Source: Aliiruegeria haliotis
Lineage (GTDB): Bacteria; Pseudomonadota; Alphaproteobacteria; Rhodobacterales; Rhodobacteraceae
DNA length: 64,000 bases
Direction: 5' to 3'
Assembly: GCF_003003255.1 (NCBI RefSeq)
Contig: NZ_PVTD01000008.1
Location: forward strand, 62,001-126,000
The position numbers and the translations under genes are program-made. Each line of letters opens with the position of its first letter. The stretch's first letter is position 1. The notes beneath the pieces were generated by a model, which saw nothing but the letters and a program-made list of their open reading frames with translations, had not been told where the DNA came from and did not search any database. This document shows positions 8,337-16,759 of this stretch, piece after piece.

Positions 8337-11300
8337 TTGATGATCTCCGAGTCGCAGTTCGCGGCGACCTTGGCCATGCGGGCTTGCAGCTGATCCGTCA
8401 CCTCGACCTTGTCGAGCGCGCCCGGCACCATGTGCGCCACCTGCTTTGCCTCGCCATCCACGACGATCTTCGTCAGCTCGAAGAGCTCCGGTATCTCCTG
8501 ATAGCAGGTCTTGCAATCGGAGCAGAGCGGCACGTCTTCGTCCCGGATGAAGGGAAGCCCTGTCGCGCTCTCCTCCACGGCCGGAGCCCCTGCCGGGGCG
8601 GGCGCGGCACTTGCCACGGGCGAGAGTGCCCCGCCAAGCCCGACCGCAGCCGGTGCGTTGGAGGCTGCGGCAAGCTCGCTCATGCCGGTGGCGATGCTGT
8701 CCATCGTCTCCTCGCGGGCGTTCACGGCCTCTTCATAGCGTTGTTGCAAGGCTGTGACTTCGGCGTGGTGTGCCGCATCAAGCTGCTCGACAGGCATGCC
8801 GGCCAGATGCTGCAACGTCCGCCATGCGCGACGGCGTTCCTCGACCAGGTGCACGACCGTGGTGCCGACCTCCAGCCGGATCAGCCGGCGGTCGTCGTCC
8901 GTGGCGTAAACGAAGGGCACCTTGCCCATCCGATCGGCCAGCGGCAGGTCGATATACTCTGTCACGGGCACGCCGACGGCGCCTTCGGCCATCGGACGGA
9001 ACTGCTTCTTGAAGCGGGTTTCGTCGAAGGCGAAGTTGGCGGGCGTCAGCGGCACGTCCATGAGCTTGAGCGTACCATCCTCGACATACTCGATCGTCGT
9101 GGTGGCCCAGTCCTTCTCCACGGCGGGGTTGCCATCGAGCGAGAACCGCTCCTCGATCGTGTCGCCCGCATTCGGGTCGTGCACGAAGACCGGGCTGATC
9201 CGGGCCTCCACGGCCAGCTTGGCACGCTGGCTCGCAGCGGCATCGGCGATCCCGTGCTCCGCCTGACATGGCGTGTAGACATCGAGCAGCGCGGGCGAAT
9301 CCGTGTGCTCCAGGAACTTGACCATGTTGCGCAGGAAGTGCCCGGGCACCGAGGTCGCGCTCTGCACCACGAGGACGTCGGGGTGGAAGGCCGCGATCAG
9401 GCCAAGCTCCTTGCGGTCTTCCTGTTTGCCGTGGGAGGCCGGGCCGAAGCGGCTGAGGTCGCTGTCCTGCCCGGAGAGCGACGCCGTGGAGGCTTGACCG
9501 CCGGTGTTGGAATAGACGCCCGAATTCAGTACCATCACCTTTACCGGCGTGTTCGACGCCAGCAGGCGGGACAGTGCCCCGAAGCCGATATCATAGGCCG
9601 CACCGTCACCGGAGATGTTGATCACCGTCGGCAGCAGCTTCCGCTCCTCGGTAGAGAAGTTCTGCCACTCAAAATTGCGGAAGAAGGCGTCGTCGGCGGT
9701 GTCATAGGCATCCGCCAGTTCCAGCTTCGCGGTGCGCAGCGCCTTGAAGTCGACCGTCGCCGTCGCCGTGATCCCCTCGAAGATCCCCTTGGAGAGCGCC
9801 GGGCCGTCCTGGAACAGGCTGTTCACCCAGGGATCGTTGTAGGGGTTGTAGGGGAAGGTCGAGGCATAGACAGAGCTACAGCCGGTGGCATTGGCGACCA
9901 CCATCGCGGCCGGGCCGTTTCCGGTCGGTCCGCCTTCCATGAGGAAAAGACGCTTCTCCAGCACCTTGACCGCTTCGGCAATCCGATCCTTGCGCGCCGC
10001 ATCGTCGACTTGCGGCAGCTTGGCTTCCAGATCGGCAACCATGCCCTCCAATTCGCGGACATGTGCCTTGCGGCGCCGGTCGTGGATGGCGTGGGTGGCC
10101 GAAACCACCTGCCGGATCGCGGTCACCTCGCCGCAACCGCGGCAGGCACCGTGTCCACCGGTAGTGGCATAGTAGGTGTCGCGGTCGAGCATCATCCGCT
10201 TGATGTCACCCTCGGGTTCGAAGGCGGATTCGATGTATTTCGAGGGCGTGTTCGGTGTCTTCGACAGGAACTCGAACTCGGCCTGAAGCTTCTTCAGAAG
10301 TGGCTCGTCCTGCTCGGCCTCGCTCAACGCGGCAGGGCCACAGACATCGATGCACTCAAGGCAGCCGGAACATTTCCACGGGTCGATGACCACGGAGAAG
10401 AGGCCACCGGACCCGGCACGCTCGGCTTCCATCGCATCGAAGAACGGACGCGTCCGGGAGACAGGCAGCAGCCCCGCCGCCTCCGCCATGCGGGCGAGGT
10501 TCTTGCGCACGACGGCACTTTCGACGTCGAGCGTCTCGACCGCCTCCGCCACCAAGGCACCAAACGGTTTGGTCTCCTTGCTTTCGCCATAGGCGGCGCG
10601 GACAGCCTCACCGACAGGCCGCACGTGATCGCGCAACACGTCCCGTTGGGCGGCCGGCATCTCGACCTCCTTGAGGGCGGTCAGCAGCAGGTCGTCGATA
10701 TCGAAGACCGTCGCCGGGATCGCGGCATCCGGGCAGACCATGGTGCATTCCAGGCAACCGGTGCAAAGATCGGCATCAAGCACTGGAACATCGCGCCGGA
10801 ACAGGCCTTTGTCCCGTGCGGCTGCGGTGCCGGACGGCATGAACATGCCGCTGCCGGGCAAAACAGGTGCCTCCCCGATAGTGCCTTCGCGGAAGGGCGC
10901 GGCAACCGTCTCCTCGTAGTAGCCGTGGTCGAACAGACCCGTCGGAGACGAGTCCTGCGCAATGCGGCACATGTTCGTGGAAATCTCCGGACCGAACTCG
11001 GCCACCGGATCCGTCGTCACCTCTGCGAACTCGGGTTGCGTGTAGTCCACCGTGACCGTTGCCTCGGCGCCGTCGCGGATCACGGCCATGTTGCCATCGA
11101 CAACCGCCTTGCCTTTGGAACCGAACTTCTTTGCGATCTGGGTGCGGATCTTCTCCAACACCGCATCCCGGTCGGCGCCGGCCGTGATGCGCTCCACATG
11201 GCTGCAAACCGCGCCGATGAAGGCGATGCCCATCATGCGGGTTTCCAGCTCGGGTCGCGGGGCGTGCTTCTTGGCAATCGCGAAACCGTCCAGGACAAAG

Positions 11301-13309
11301 AAGCGGATCTTCTTTCGGACGATGAAGTCCCGCATCGCGGCCGGAAGCTCCTTCCAGACCTCAAGCGGCGACAGGCTCGATTGCAGCACGAAGGTGCCAC
11401 CCTCGACCAATCCGCGCAGGGGGTTGGAATGGACGAAGACTTTGTGGTCGGGCGAGACCACGACCTCCACATCCTCCAGATCCGCGTTGGTGATCTTCAC
11501 CTCTTCGGGGCTGAGCGTGATGTAGTAGTTGGTTGGCGCGCCGGACTTCTCGGAGCCGTATTTCGGTGCGGCCTTCGAGTGAAGCTTCAGGGCGTTGGCC
11601 AGAATGTCCGTCAGCAGCTTGCCGGTGGCAATGGTGCCGTATCCACCAACCGAGTGGAAACGGATGCGCAGCCCGTCTTCGGGCAGAAGCCTCGGGTTGG
11701 GCTTTGTCTCCAGCGCCATCAATTCGGTTTCAGGATAGGCCGCGCGCAGCTTGTCCTGCAATTCGGCGAGTTGCGGGCTCGGCGTCTTGGAGAAGAACTG
11801 GCTGCCAAGGTAGACAAACGGCGCGCTGCCTTCGTCCATGTTGTCGAAGGCGGCAATCAGGTGCCGCGGCTGAAGATCGTGCGCACCGAGCCCGAAAATG
11901 GCCGTGGTCAGGCGCGGCAGACGCTTCAGCGCCGGGATACCGGGGTACCGGTCCTCCTCGACATTCTCGACCGCCTTGACCAGAGCCTGGTTCACCAGCC
12001 CGGTGAGCGCCGTGACGTCGGACCGCTCCAGAACCGTCACTGCTCGCTTTCCGGCCAGCGCCTCGACAAGTTCGGCCTCCGGGAATGGCTGAAGCATCTT
12101 GATCGAGACGACCCCGACCTTGCGGCCCTGACGGCGCAGGTAGGCCGCCACAGCTTCGGCATCGTCGGTCACTGAACCGAGGCCCACCAGAACGGTTTCG
12201 GCATCGTCGCACTGGTAGGTCATCACTGGCTTGTATTCGCGGCCCGTGAGTTCGGAATACTCTTCCATCGCCTCGCGGACGAACCGGGGAACGTCACGGA
12301 CGAAGTGGGTGCGGTGATCGACGGAGCCAGCCTGATAATCCGGCTGGTTCTGCACGCCGCCGGTCAGGCCCGGATTGTGCACATCCACCTGCGCAGGCAC
12401 ACGTTGACGGGTGCCCTTTTCATAGGCGTTGATCCACTGCCGGCGCCATTGTGCGTGCAGTTCTTCGGGCACTTTCGCGAGGGTCTGCTCGACCATCGCG
12501 CCATCGTTGTCCTGCTCGATCGCGTCTGCGTTGGCATCGAGGAAATCGATCAGCGCAACGTAGTCGTCCTGCATCATGTCCGAGCTGTGGCGCCCGAGGT
12601 AGCGCTTGAGCTGGAAGACACGGCCCTTGGCACCGAAGAGCATTTCCTGCGCCACGGTCGGGCATTTGATCCGGCCCGCCGGATCACCGAGGAACCGCTG
12701 CAGCAGTTCGTCCTCCGGCATCATCACCTCGCTCATCATGTGGGAGGTGACAAATCCGTCCATTGAGTTGGCAACCGGGATCATCGACATCGCGCTGACC
12801 TTGTAGGAGATCGCGGCGAGATCCGCGGCTTCCTGCGGGTTCGAGCCAAAGAGGATCGTGTAGCCCGACGGCAGCAGCGCATAGACATCGTCATGTCCTG
12901 CCATCACGTTGAGCGAATGGCGGGAGACGGAGCGCGCGGCCACCTGCATGACGAACCCGCCAACCTTCTTGCCGACGGTCACGTAGTGGGATTCGATGCC
13001 GTAAAGGATGCCCTGGCTCGACGACGCGTTGGAGATATACTGTCCGCCGGTCAGAGCCGCGCCCAGGGCGCCGGACTGAGCCGAGTGCTCTCCTTCAGGT
13101 TCGAAGAAGAACGGGTGTCGCCCCCAGAGGTTCACACCACCGCCGGCGCGGAAGGCCTCGTAAATCTCCGCGATCTCCGTGGAAGGCGTGATTGGATAGC
13201 CGATCACCCCTCCGCACACCTGGCCCATCACTTGGGCAATCGCCCCATTTCCGTGGATGACTGTGGCTAGCCCCGGAAACTCCGGAGGCGTCGGAAGCGT
13301 ATCTTTCAT
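8333..13309 (-). CDS. 2-oxoacid (pyruvate?):ferredoxin oxidoreductase, NifJ-like, with C-terminal ferredoxin module
   Basis: 1658 residues, longer than classical NifJ (about 1170-1200). Order: thiamine-pyrophosphate pyrimidine-side domain with GYPITPSTEIAE near residue 38; transketolase C-like domain around 370-480; gamma domain around 540-760; two ferredoxin cluster motifs, CTGCLECTMVCP near 845 and CSGCLECIDVC near 977; TPP domain with ACRGCGEVTAIRQ near 1060 and the GDGAAYDIG...N motif near 1230; an Ala/Pro-rich linker near 1545-1580; and a terminal CSDCKTC...NCDSEII module from about 1592 that resembles a single-cluster ferredoxin. The substrate is not decided by sequence: pyruvate is the default, but the gene follows sucA-sucB-lpd, so 2-oxoglutarate or another 2-oxoacid is possible. 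Its stop overlaps the start of the Nfn-like gene. A 421-bp spacer separates it from lpd, which has its own terminator, so it probably has its own promoter. Confidence 0.85.
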   Translation of the reverse strand: MKDTLPTPPEFPGLATVIHGNGAIAQVMGQVCGGVIGYPITPSTEIAEIYEAFRAGGGVNLWGRHPFFFEPEGEHSAQSGALGAALTGGQYISNASSSQGILYGIESHYVTVGKKVGGFVMQVAARSVSRHSLNVMAGHDDVYALLPSGYTILFGSNPQEAADLAAISYKVSAMSMIPVANSMDGFVTSHMMSEVMMPEDELLQRFLGDPAGRIKCPTVAQEMLFGAKGRVFQLKRYLGRHSSDMMQDDYVALIDFLDANADAIEQDNDGAMVEQTLAKVPEELHAQWRRQWINAYEKGTRQRVPAQVDVHNPGLTGGVQNQPDYQAGSVDHRTHFVRDVPRFVREAMEEYSELTGREYKPVMTYQCDDAETVLVGLGSVTDDAEAVAAYLRRQGRKVGVVSIKMLQPFPEAELVEALAGKRAVTVLERSDVTALTGLVNQALVKAVENVEEDRYPGIPALKRLPRLTTAIFGLGAHDLQPRHLIAAFDNMDEGSAPFVYLGSQFFSKTPSPQLAELQDKLRAAYPETELMALETKPNPRLLPEDGLRIRFHSVGGYGTIATGKLLTDILANALKLHSKAAPKYGSEKSGAPTNYYITLSPEEVKITNADLEDVEVVVSPDHKVFVHSNPLRGLVEGGTFVLQSSLSPLEVWKELPAAMRDFIVRKKIRFFVLDGFAIAKKHAPRPELETRMMGIAFIGAVCSHVERITAGADRDAVLEKIRTQIAKKFGSKGKAVVDGNMAVIRDGAEATVTVDYTQPEFAEVTTDPVAEFGPEISTNMCRIAQDSSPTGLFDHGYYEETVAAPFREGTIGEAPVLPGSGMFMPSGTAAARDKGLFRRDVPVLDADLCTGCLECTMVCPDAAIPATVFDIDDLLLTALKEVEMPAAQRDVLRDHVRPVGEAVRAAYGESKETKPFGALVAEAVETLDVESAVVRKNLARMAEAAGLLPVSRTRPFFDAMEAERAGSGGLFSVVIDPWKCSGCLECIDVCGPAALSEAEQDEPLLKKLQAEFEFLSKTPNTPSKYIESAFEPEGDIKRMMLDRDTYYATTGGHGACRGCGEVTAIRQVVSATHAIHDRRRKAHVRELEGMVADLEAKLPQVDDAARKDRIAEAVKVLEKRLFLMEGGPTGNGPAAMVVANATGCSSVYASTFPYNPYNDPWVNSLFQDGPALSKGIFEGITATATVDFKALRTAKLELADAYDTADDAFFRNFEWQNFSTEERKLLPTVINISGDGAAYDIGFGALSRLLASNTPVKVMVLNSGVYSNTGGQASTASLSGQDSDLSRFGPASHGKQEDRKELGLIAAFHPDVLVVQSATSVPGHFLRNMVKFLEHTDSPALLDVYTPCQAEHGIADAAASQRAKLAVEARISPVFVHDPNAGDTIEERFSLDGNPAVEKDWATTTIEYVEDGTLKLMDVPLTPANFAFDETRFKKQFRPMAEGAVGVPVTEYIDLPLADRMGKVPFVYATDDDRRLIRLEVGTTVVHLVEERRRAWRTLQHLAGMPVEQLDAAHHAEVTALQQRYEEAVNAREETMDSIATGMSELAAASNAPAAVGLGGALSPVASAAPAPAGAPAVEESATGLPFIRDEDVPLCSDCKTCYQEIPELFELTKIVVDGEAKQVAHMVPGALDKVEVTDQLQARMAKVAANCDSEIIK

Positions 13310-13671
13310 GTGTCTTACCCGATTTTGGCTGCCCCCGATCTAGACGCATATGATCAGACAAAACATGCCGCTTAACCGCACACCGATGGCAAACGCCTCA
13401 AAATCGGGCGGATTGTGCACGTGCAGCAAAGGGATTTCCGAGCGCGGCCCCGGCAATTTGTCAACTTTTGCAAAGGCCTGAACGGCATTTGGCAAGCGCC
13501 CGGAAAGCCATGCAATCAGAGGAAATCCGGCATGCCGTTTTTGCACCCCTTATGGTAGCGCCAAAACTCCCGCAATGTCCTTTCGCGGGCAGATAAAATG
13601 CAGAAATATTATGCCTCTAGTCGCACAGGAATCGCGCCCCGCCCCGCCGCGTCGCTCCGGCCGGACTTGAC
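13310..13671. other. Intergenic leader of the oxidoreductase operon
   Basis: About 360 bp with no convincing coding sequence on either strand. It is clearly more AT-rich than its surroundings around 13,450-13,620. It holds TTTGTCAA-CT-TTTGCAAA at 13457-13474 and should contain the promoter of the reverse-strand operon starting at 13309. No clear -35/-10 pair was identified by eye. Confidence 0.5.
13457..13474. promoter_or_regulatory. Possible operator, TTTGTCAA-N2-TTTGCAAA
   Basis: A perfect TTTGCAAA palindrome (13467-13474) preceded by the one-mismatch-pair copy TTTGTCAA (13457-13464), one helical turn centre to centre, 148 bp upstream of the oxidoreductase start. TTTGCAAA repeats are the recognised sites of short-chain-acyl-CoA regulators of the PccR/RamB family in Rhodobacter and actinobacteria, though the spacing usually quoted differs. 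Suggestive only. Confidence 0.3.
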
Positions 13672-13715
13672 AAACAAAACAGGCGCACGCCGGTGTCGGC
13701 GCGCGCCCGCTGTTT
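13672..13715 (-). terminator. Rho-independent terminator of the suc-lpd transcript
   Basis: On the reverse strand, 24 bases after the lpd stop, a 10-bp GC-rich stem (GGCGCGCGCC with GGCGTGCGCC, one G-T wobble) with a GACACC loop is followed by TGTTTTGTTTG. It separates lpd from the oxidoreductase operon. Confidence 0.8.
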
Positions 13716-13730
13716 CGCAATCTCGCTGGC

Positions 13731-15125
13731 TCAAGCGTGGATGGGTCCGTCTCCGCATGCCATGGCTGCCTCGCGCACCGCTTCCGATGTGGTCGGGTGG
13801 GCGTGGCAGGTGCGTGCGAGATCCTCGGCAGATGCCCCGAACTCCATCGCGACGCAGATTTCGTGGATCATCTCGCCAGCCACCGGGCCAATGATGTGAG
13901 CGCCGAGGATCCGGTCGCTTTCCTTGTCCGCGATGATCTTCACAAAGCCCTCTGCCTGCATCATCGCCTTGGCCCGGCCATTGCCCATGAAGTTGAACTT
14001 GCCGACCTTGTAGGCGCGTCCTGCCTCCTTGAGTTGCTCTTCCGTGGCGCCGACCGACGCAACCTCCGGCGTGGTGTAGATCACACCCGGGATCAGGTTG
14101 TAGTCGATATGGGGCTTCTGTCCGGCGATCATCTCTGCCACGGCACCGCCCTCGTCTTCTGCCTTGTGGGCAAGCATTGGCCCGTCGATCACGTCACCGA
14201 TGGCATAGATGCCAGGCACGTTGGTCCGGTACTGCGCATCGACCTCGATCTGGCCGCGCTTGGAGACTTTCACGCCGAGCTTGTCGAGCCCAAGGCCCTC
14301 GGTATGGGGCACGCGGCCGGTGGCGCAGAGCACGACATCGGCATCGATCTGGTGCTCGCTGTCATCCTTGCGCAGCTTGTAGCTGACCTTAGCCTTGGTC
14401 TTCAGCGTCTCGACCCTGGAGACGGCGGCACCGGTGATGATTTCCAGCCCCTGTTTCTTCAGGATCTTCTGGAAGTTGCGCGCGACCTCGCCGTCGGCGC
14501 CCGGGGTGATGCCATCCATGAACTCGATGACCGTCACATCCGAGCCAAGACGCTTGTAGACAGAGCCCAGCTCAAGGCCGATCACACCGCCGCCGACGAC
14601 AACCATCTTTTTGGGAATCTTCGGCAGCTCCAGCGCACCGGTCGATGTGACGACGATCTTCTCGTCGATCTCGACCTCTGCGCCGGGGATCGATGCGGCG
14701 TCGGATCCCGATGCGATGATGATGTGCTTGGCCTCGTGGACGTCGTCGCCGACCTGGACCTTACCGGCGGCCGGGATCGAGCCCCAGCCCTTCAGCCAGT
14801 CGATCTTGTTCTTCTTGAACAGGAACTCGACACCCTTGGTGTTGGCACCGATCACACCATCCTTGTAGTCGAGCATTTTCTTCCAATCGATTTTCGCACT
14901 GGCGGTCTTGATGCCCATCTCCTCGAAATTGTGGTCGTTCTCATGAACGAGATGCGAGGCGTGCAGCAGCGCCTTGGACGGAATACAGCCAACGTTGAGA
15001 CAGGTTCCTCCAAGGGTGTCACGTCCCTCGACGCATGCGGTTTTAAGGCCCAACTGGGCACAGCGGATGGCGCAGACATAGCCGCCGGGGCCGCTGCCGA
15101 TTACGATGACGTCATAATTTGGCAT
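13731..15125 (-). CDS. lpd: Dihydrolipoyl dehydrogenase (E3)
   Basis: 464 residues, standard length. FAD motif [19 protein letters not shown] at the N-terminus, the redox-active disulfide in [17 protein letters not shown] near residue 40-50, the NAD motif [19 protein letters not shown] near 175, [18 protein letters not shown] near 310, and the C-terminal dimer-interface [14 protein letters not shown] that carries the catalytic His-Glu pair. It reoxidises dihydrolipoyl groups of the 2-oxoglutarate dehydrogenase complex and reduces NAD. It is the last gene of the sucA-sucB-lpd run, 131 bp after sucB, and is closed by a strong terminator at 13672-13715. Confidence 0.96.
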   Translation of the reverse strand: MPNYDVIVIGSGPGGYVCAIRCAQLGLKTACVEGRDTLGGTCLNVGCIPSKALLHASHLVHENDHNFEEMGIKTASAKIDWKKMLDYKDGVIGANTKGVEFLFKKNKIDWLKGWGSIPAAGKVQVGDDVHEAKHIIIASGSDAASIPGAEVEIDEKIVVTSTGALELPKIPKKMVVVGGGVIGLELGSVYKRLGSDVTVIEFMDGITPGADGEVARNFQKILKKQGLEIITGAAVSRVETLKTKAKVSYKLRKDDSEHQIDADVVLCATGRVPHTEGLGLDKLGVKVSKRGQIEVDAQYRTNVPGIYAIGDVIDGPMLAHKAEDEGGAVAEMIAGQKPHIDYNLIPGVIYTTPEVASVGATEEQLKEAGRAYKVGKFNFMGNGRAKAMMQAEGFVKIIADKESDRILGAHIIGPVAGEMIHEICVAMEFGASAEDLARTCHAHPTTSEAVREAAMACGDGPIHA

Positions 15126-15171
15126 GGTGTGTTCCTTTGCGGTTGGGGGGCGTCATATGGCGGCGTGGGAG

Positions 15172-15240
15172 GGGGGGGCTGTCTGCCCCCCCGGGCGCTG
15201 GCGCGCCGCCCCCCGAGGATATTTCCGGAAAGATGATTGG
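15172..15240. repeat. GC-rich hairpin plus candidate extragenic repeat unit
   Basis: Between sucB and lpd: an 8-bp G/C homopolymer stem, GGGGGGGC (15172-15179) with GCCCCCCC (15185-15192), then GCGCTGGCGCGCC, CCCCC and a GAGGATATTTCCGGAAAGAT tail (15215-15234). From memory, motifs of the form (G)AGGATATTT...AAGATGA after a C-run recur in intergenic DNA of Rhodobacteraceae. No second copy was found in this window, so repeat status is recalled, not shown. Confidence 0.35.
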
Positions 15241-15256
15241 GCTGCCGCCCGGTTGA

Positions 15257-16756
15257 CTACAGGTCCATCAGCAGGCGGCGCGGGTCTTCGAGCGCTTCCT
15301 TGACCTTCACAAGGAAGGTCACGGCGCCCTTGCCGTCGACGATGCGGTGATCGTAGCTGAGCGCGAGGTACATCATCGGGCGGGCGACGATCTCTCCGTT
15401 GATGACCATCGGGCGCTGCTGGATCTTGTGCATGCCGAGTATGCCCGATTGCGGCGGGTTGAGGATCGGCGAGGACATCAGCGATCCGTAGACACCGCCG
15501 TTGGAGATCGTGAAGGTGCCGCCCTGCATTTCAGCCATGGAAAGCTTGCCGTCACGGGCGCGCTTACCCTTCTCCGCGATTGCCGCCTCGATCTCCGCGA
15601 AAGACATCCGATCGGCGTCGCGAATAACCGGAACGACGAGCCCCTGCGGTGTACCGGCCGCGACGCCCATGTGGACGAACTTCTTGTAGACGATCTCGTC
15701 CCCGTCGATCTCGGCATTGACCTCTGGAACTTCCTTGAGCGCAGCGCAGCAGGCCTTGGTGAAGAAGGACATGAAGCCCAGGCGCACACCATGGCGTTTC
15801 TCGAACTCTTCCTTGTACTGGCTGCGCAGGGCCATCGTCTCCGTCATGTCCACCTCGTTGTAGGTGGTCAGGATCGCGGCGGTGTTCTGCGCGTCCTTCA
15901 AGCGGCGGGCGATGGTCGAACGCAGGCGGGTCATCTTGATCCGCTCCTCGCGAACGGCGTCTTCCGCCGGGACCGGAGCGCGGGGGGCAGCCGGCGCGGC
16001 AGGCTTCGCCGCAGGCTGCGCCAGGGCGTTGATGACATCTCCCTTCATAACGCGGCCGTCGCGGCCCGAACCCTGAACGTTCGCCGGGTCGATGCCCTTC
16101 TCTGCCATCAGCTTGCGCGCGGAGGGCGCATCGGCGACGTCCTTGCCGGCGGCTGGGGCTGTGGCGGGCGTCGGTGCTGCGGCGGCAGGCGCTGCGGTCG
16201 CGGCGGCGTCCCCGGAGGAAATCACGGCAAGCTTCGCGGTGGCATCCACGGTGCTTCCCTCGGCGGCAACGATCTCCGTCAGCACGCCGGAGGCGGGGGC
16301 AGGCACTTCGACGGACACCTTGTCCGTCTCCAGCTCGCAAAGCATCTCGTCCTGTGCCACGGCCTCTCCGACGGCTTTGAACCACGTGGAAACGGTCGCT
16401 TCCGTGACGCTCTCACCCAGGGTCGGGACCATGACGTCGACCGCGGCCCCACCGGAAGCCGCCGGGGCCGGTGCGGCCTCGGACGGGGCTTCCTTGGCGG
16501 GTGCGGGCGCGGCCCCTTCACCTGCCTGCAAGGTGGCGAGAAGGGCATCGACGCCCACTGTCTCCCCCTCCTCGGCGACAATCTCTCCGAGGACACCGGC
16601 CGCAGGTGCCGGAACCTCCACGGTTACCTTGTCGGTTTCCAGCTCGCACAGCATCTCGTCGACGGCGACGGCATCTCCCGGCTTCTTGAACCAGGTGGCA
16701 ACGGTCGCCTCGGTAACGCTTTCACCCAGAGTCGGGACGCGGACTTCAATGGTCAT
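15257..16756 (-). CDS. sucB: Dihydrolipoamide succinyltransferase (E2o) with two lipoyl domains
   Basis: 499 residues. Two lipoyl domains in tandem (about 1-77 and 105-180), each with the lipoylation motif ELETDKV (T/S)VEVPAP; a long Ala/Pro-rich linker follows each. A peripheral-subunit-binding domain ([12 protein letters not shown]...GSGRDGRV) lies near 215-250 and the catalytic acyltransferase domain fills 265-499, ending in the active-site [15 protein letters not shown]. coli SucB has one lipoyl domain; two is usual in this bacterial family. It transfers succinyl groups from E1o to CoA. The ATG at 16756 is 3 bases after the sucA stop, so the two are translated as a unit. Confidence 0.96.
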   Translation of the reverse strand: MTIEVRVPTLGESVTEATVATWFKKPGDAVAVDEMLCELETDKVTVEVPAPAAGVLGEIVAEEGETVGVDALLATLQAGEGAAPAPAKEAPSEAAPAPAASGGAAVDVMVPTLGESVTEATVSTWFKAVGEAVAQDEMLCELETDKVSVEVPAPASGVLTEIVAAEGSTVDATAKLAVISSGDAAATAAPAAAAPTPATAPAAGKDVADAPSARKLMAEKGIDPANVQGSGRDGRVMKGDVINALAQPAAKPAAPAAPRAPVPAEDAVREERIKMTRLRSTIARRLKDAQNTAAILTTYNEVDMTETMALRSQYKEEFEKRHGVRLGFMSFFTKACCAALKEVPEVNAEIDGDEIVYKKFVHMGVAAGTPQGLVVPVIRDADRMSFAEIEAAIAEKGKRARDGKLSMAEMQGGTFTISNGGVYGSLMSSPILNPPQSGILGMHKIQQRPMVINGEIVARPMMYLALSYDHRIVDGKGAVTFLVKVKEALEDPRRLLMDL

Positions 16757-16759
16757 TGC

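Noticed and set aside
8315-12175. Very long open frame (about 1286 codons) on the forward strand opposite the 2-oxoacid oxidoreductase gene.
   Set aside because: It mirrors the GC-rich codon pattern of the real reverse-strand gene, has no recognisable domain and an amino-acid content rich in His, Arg and Gly typical of antisense frames.
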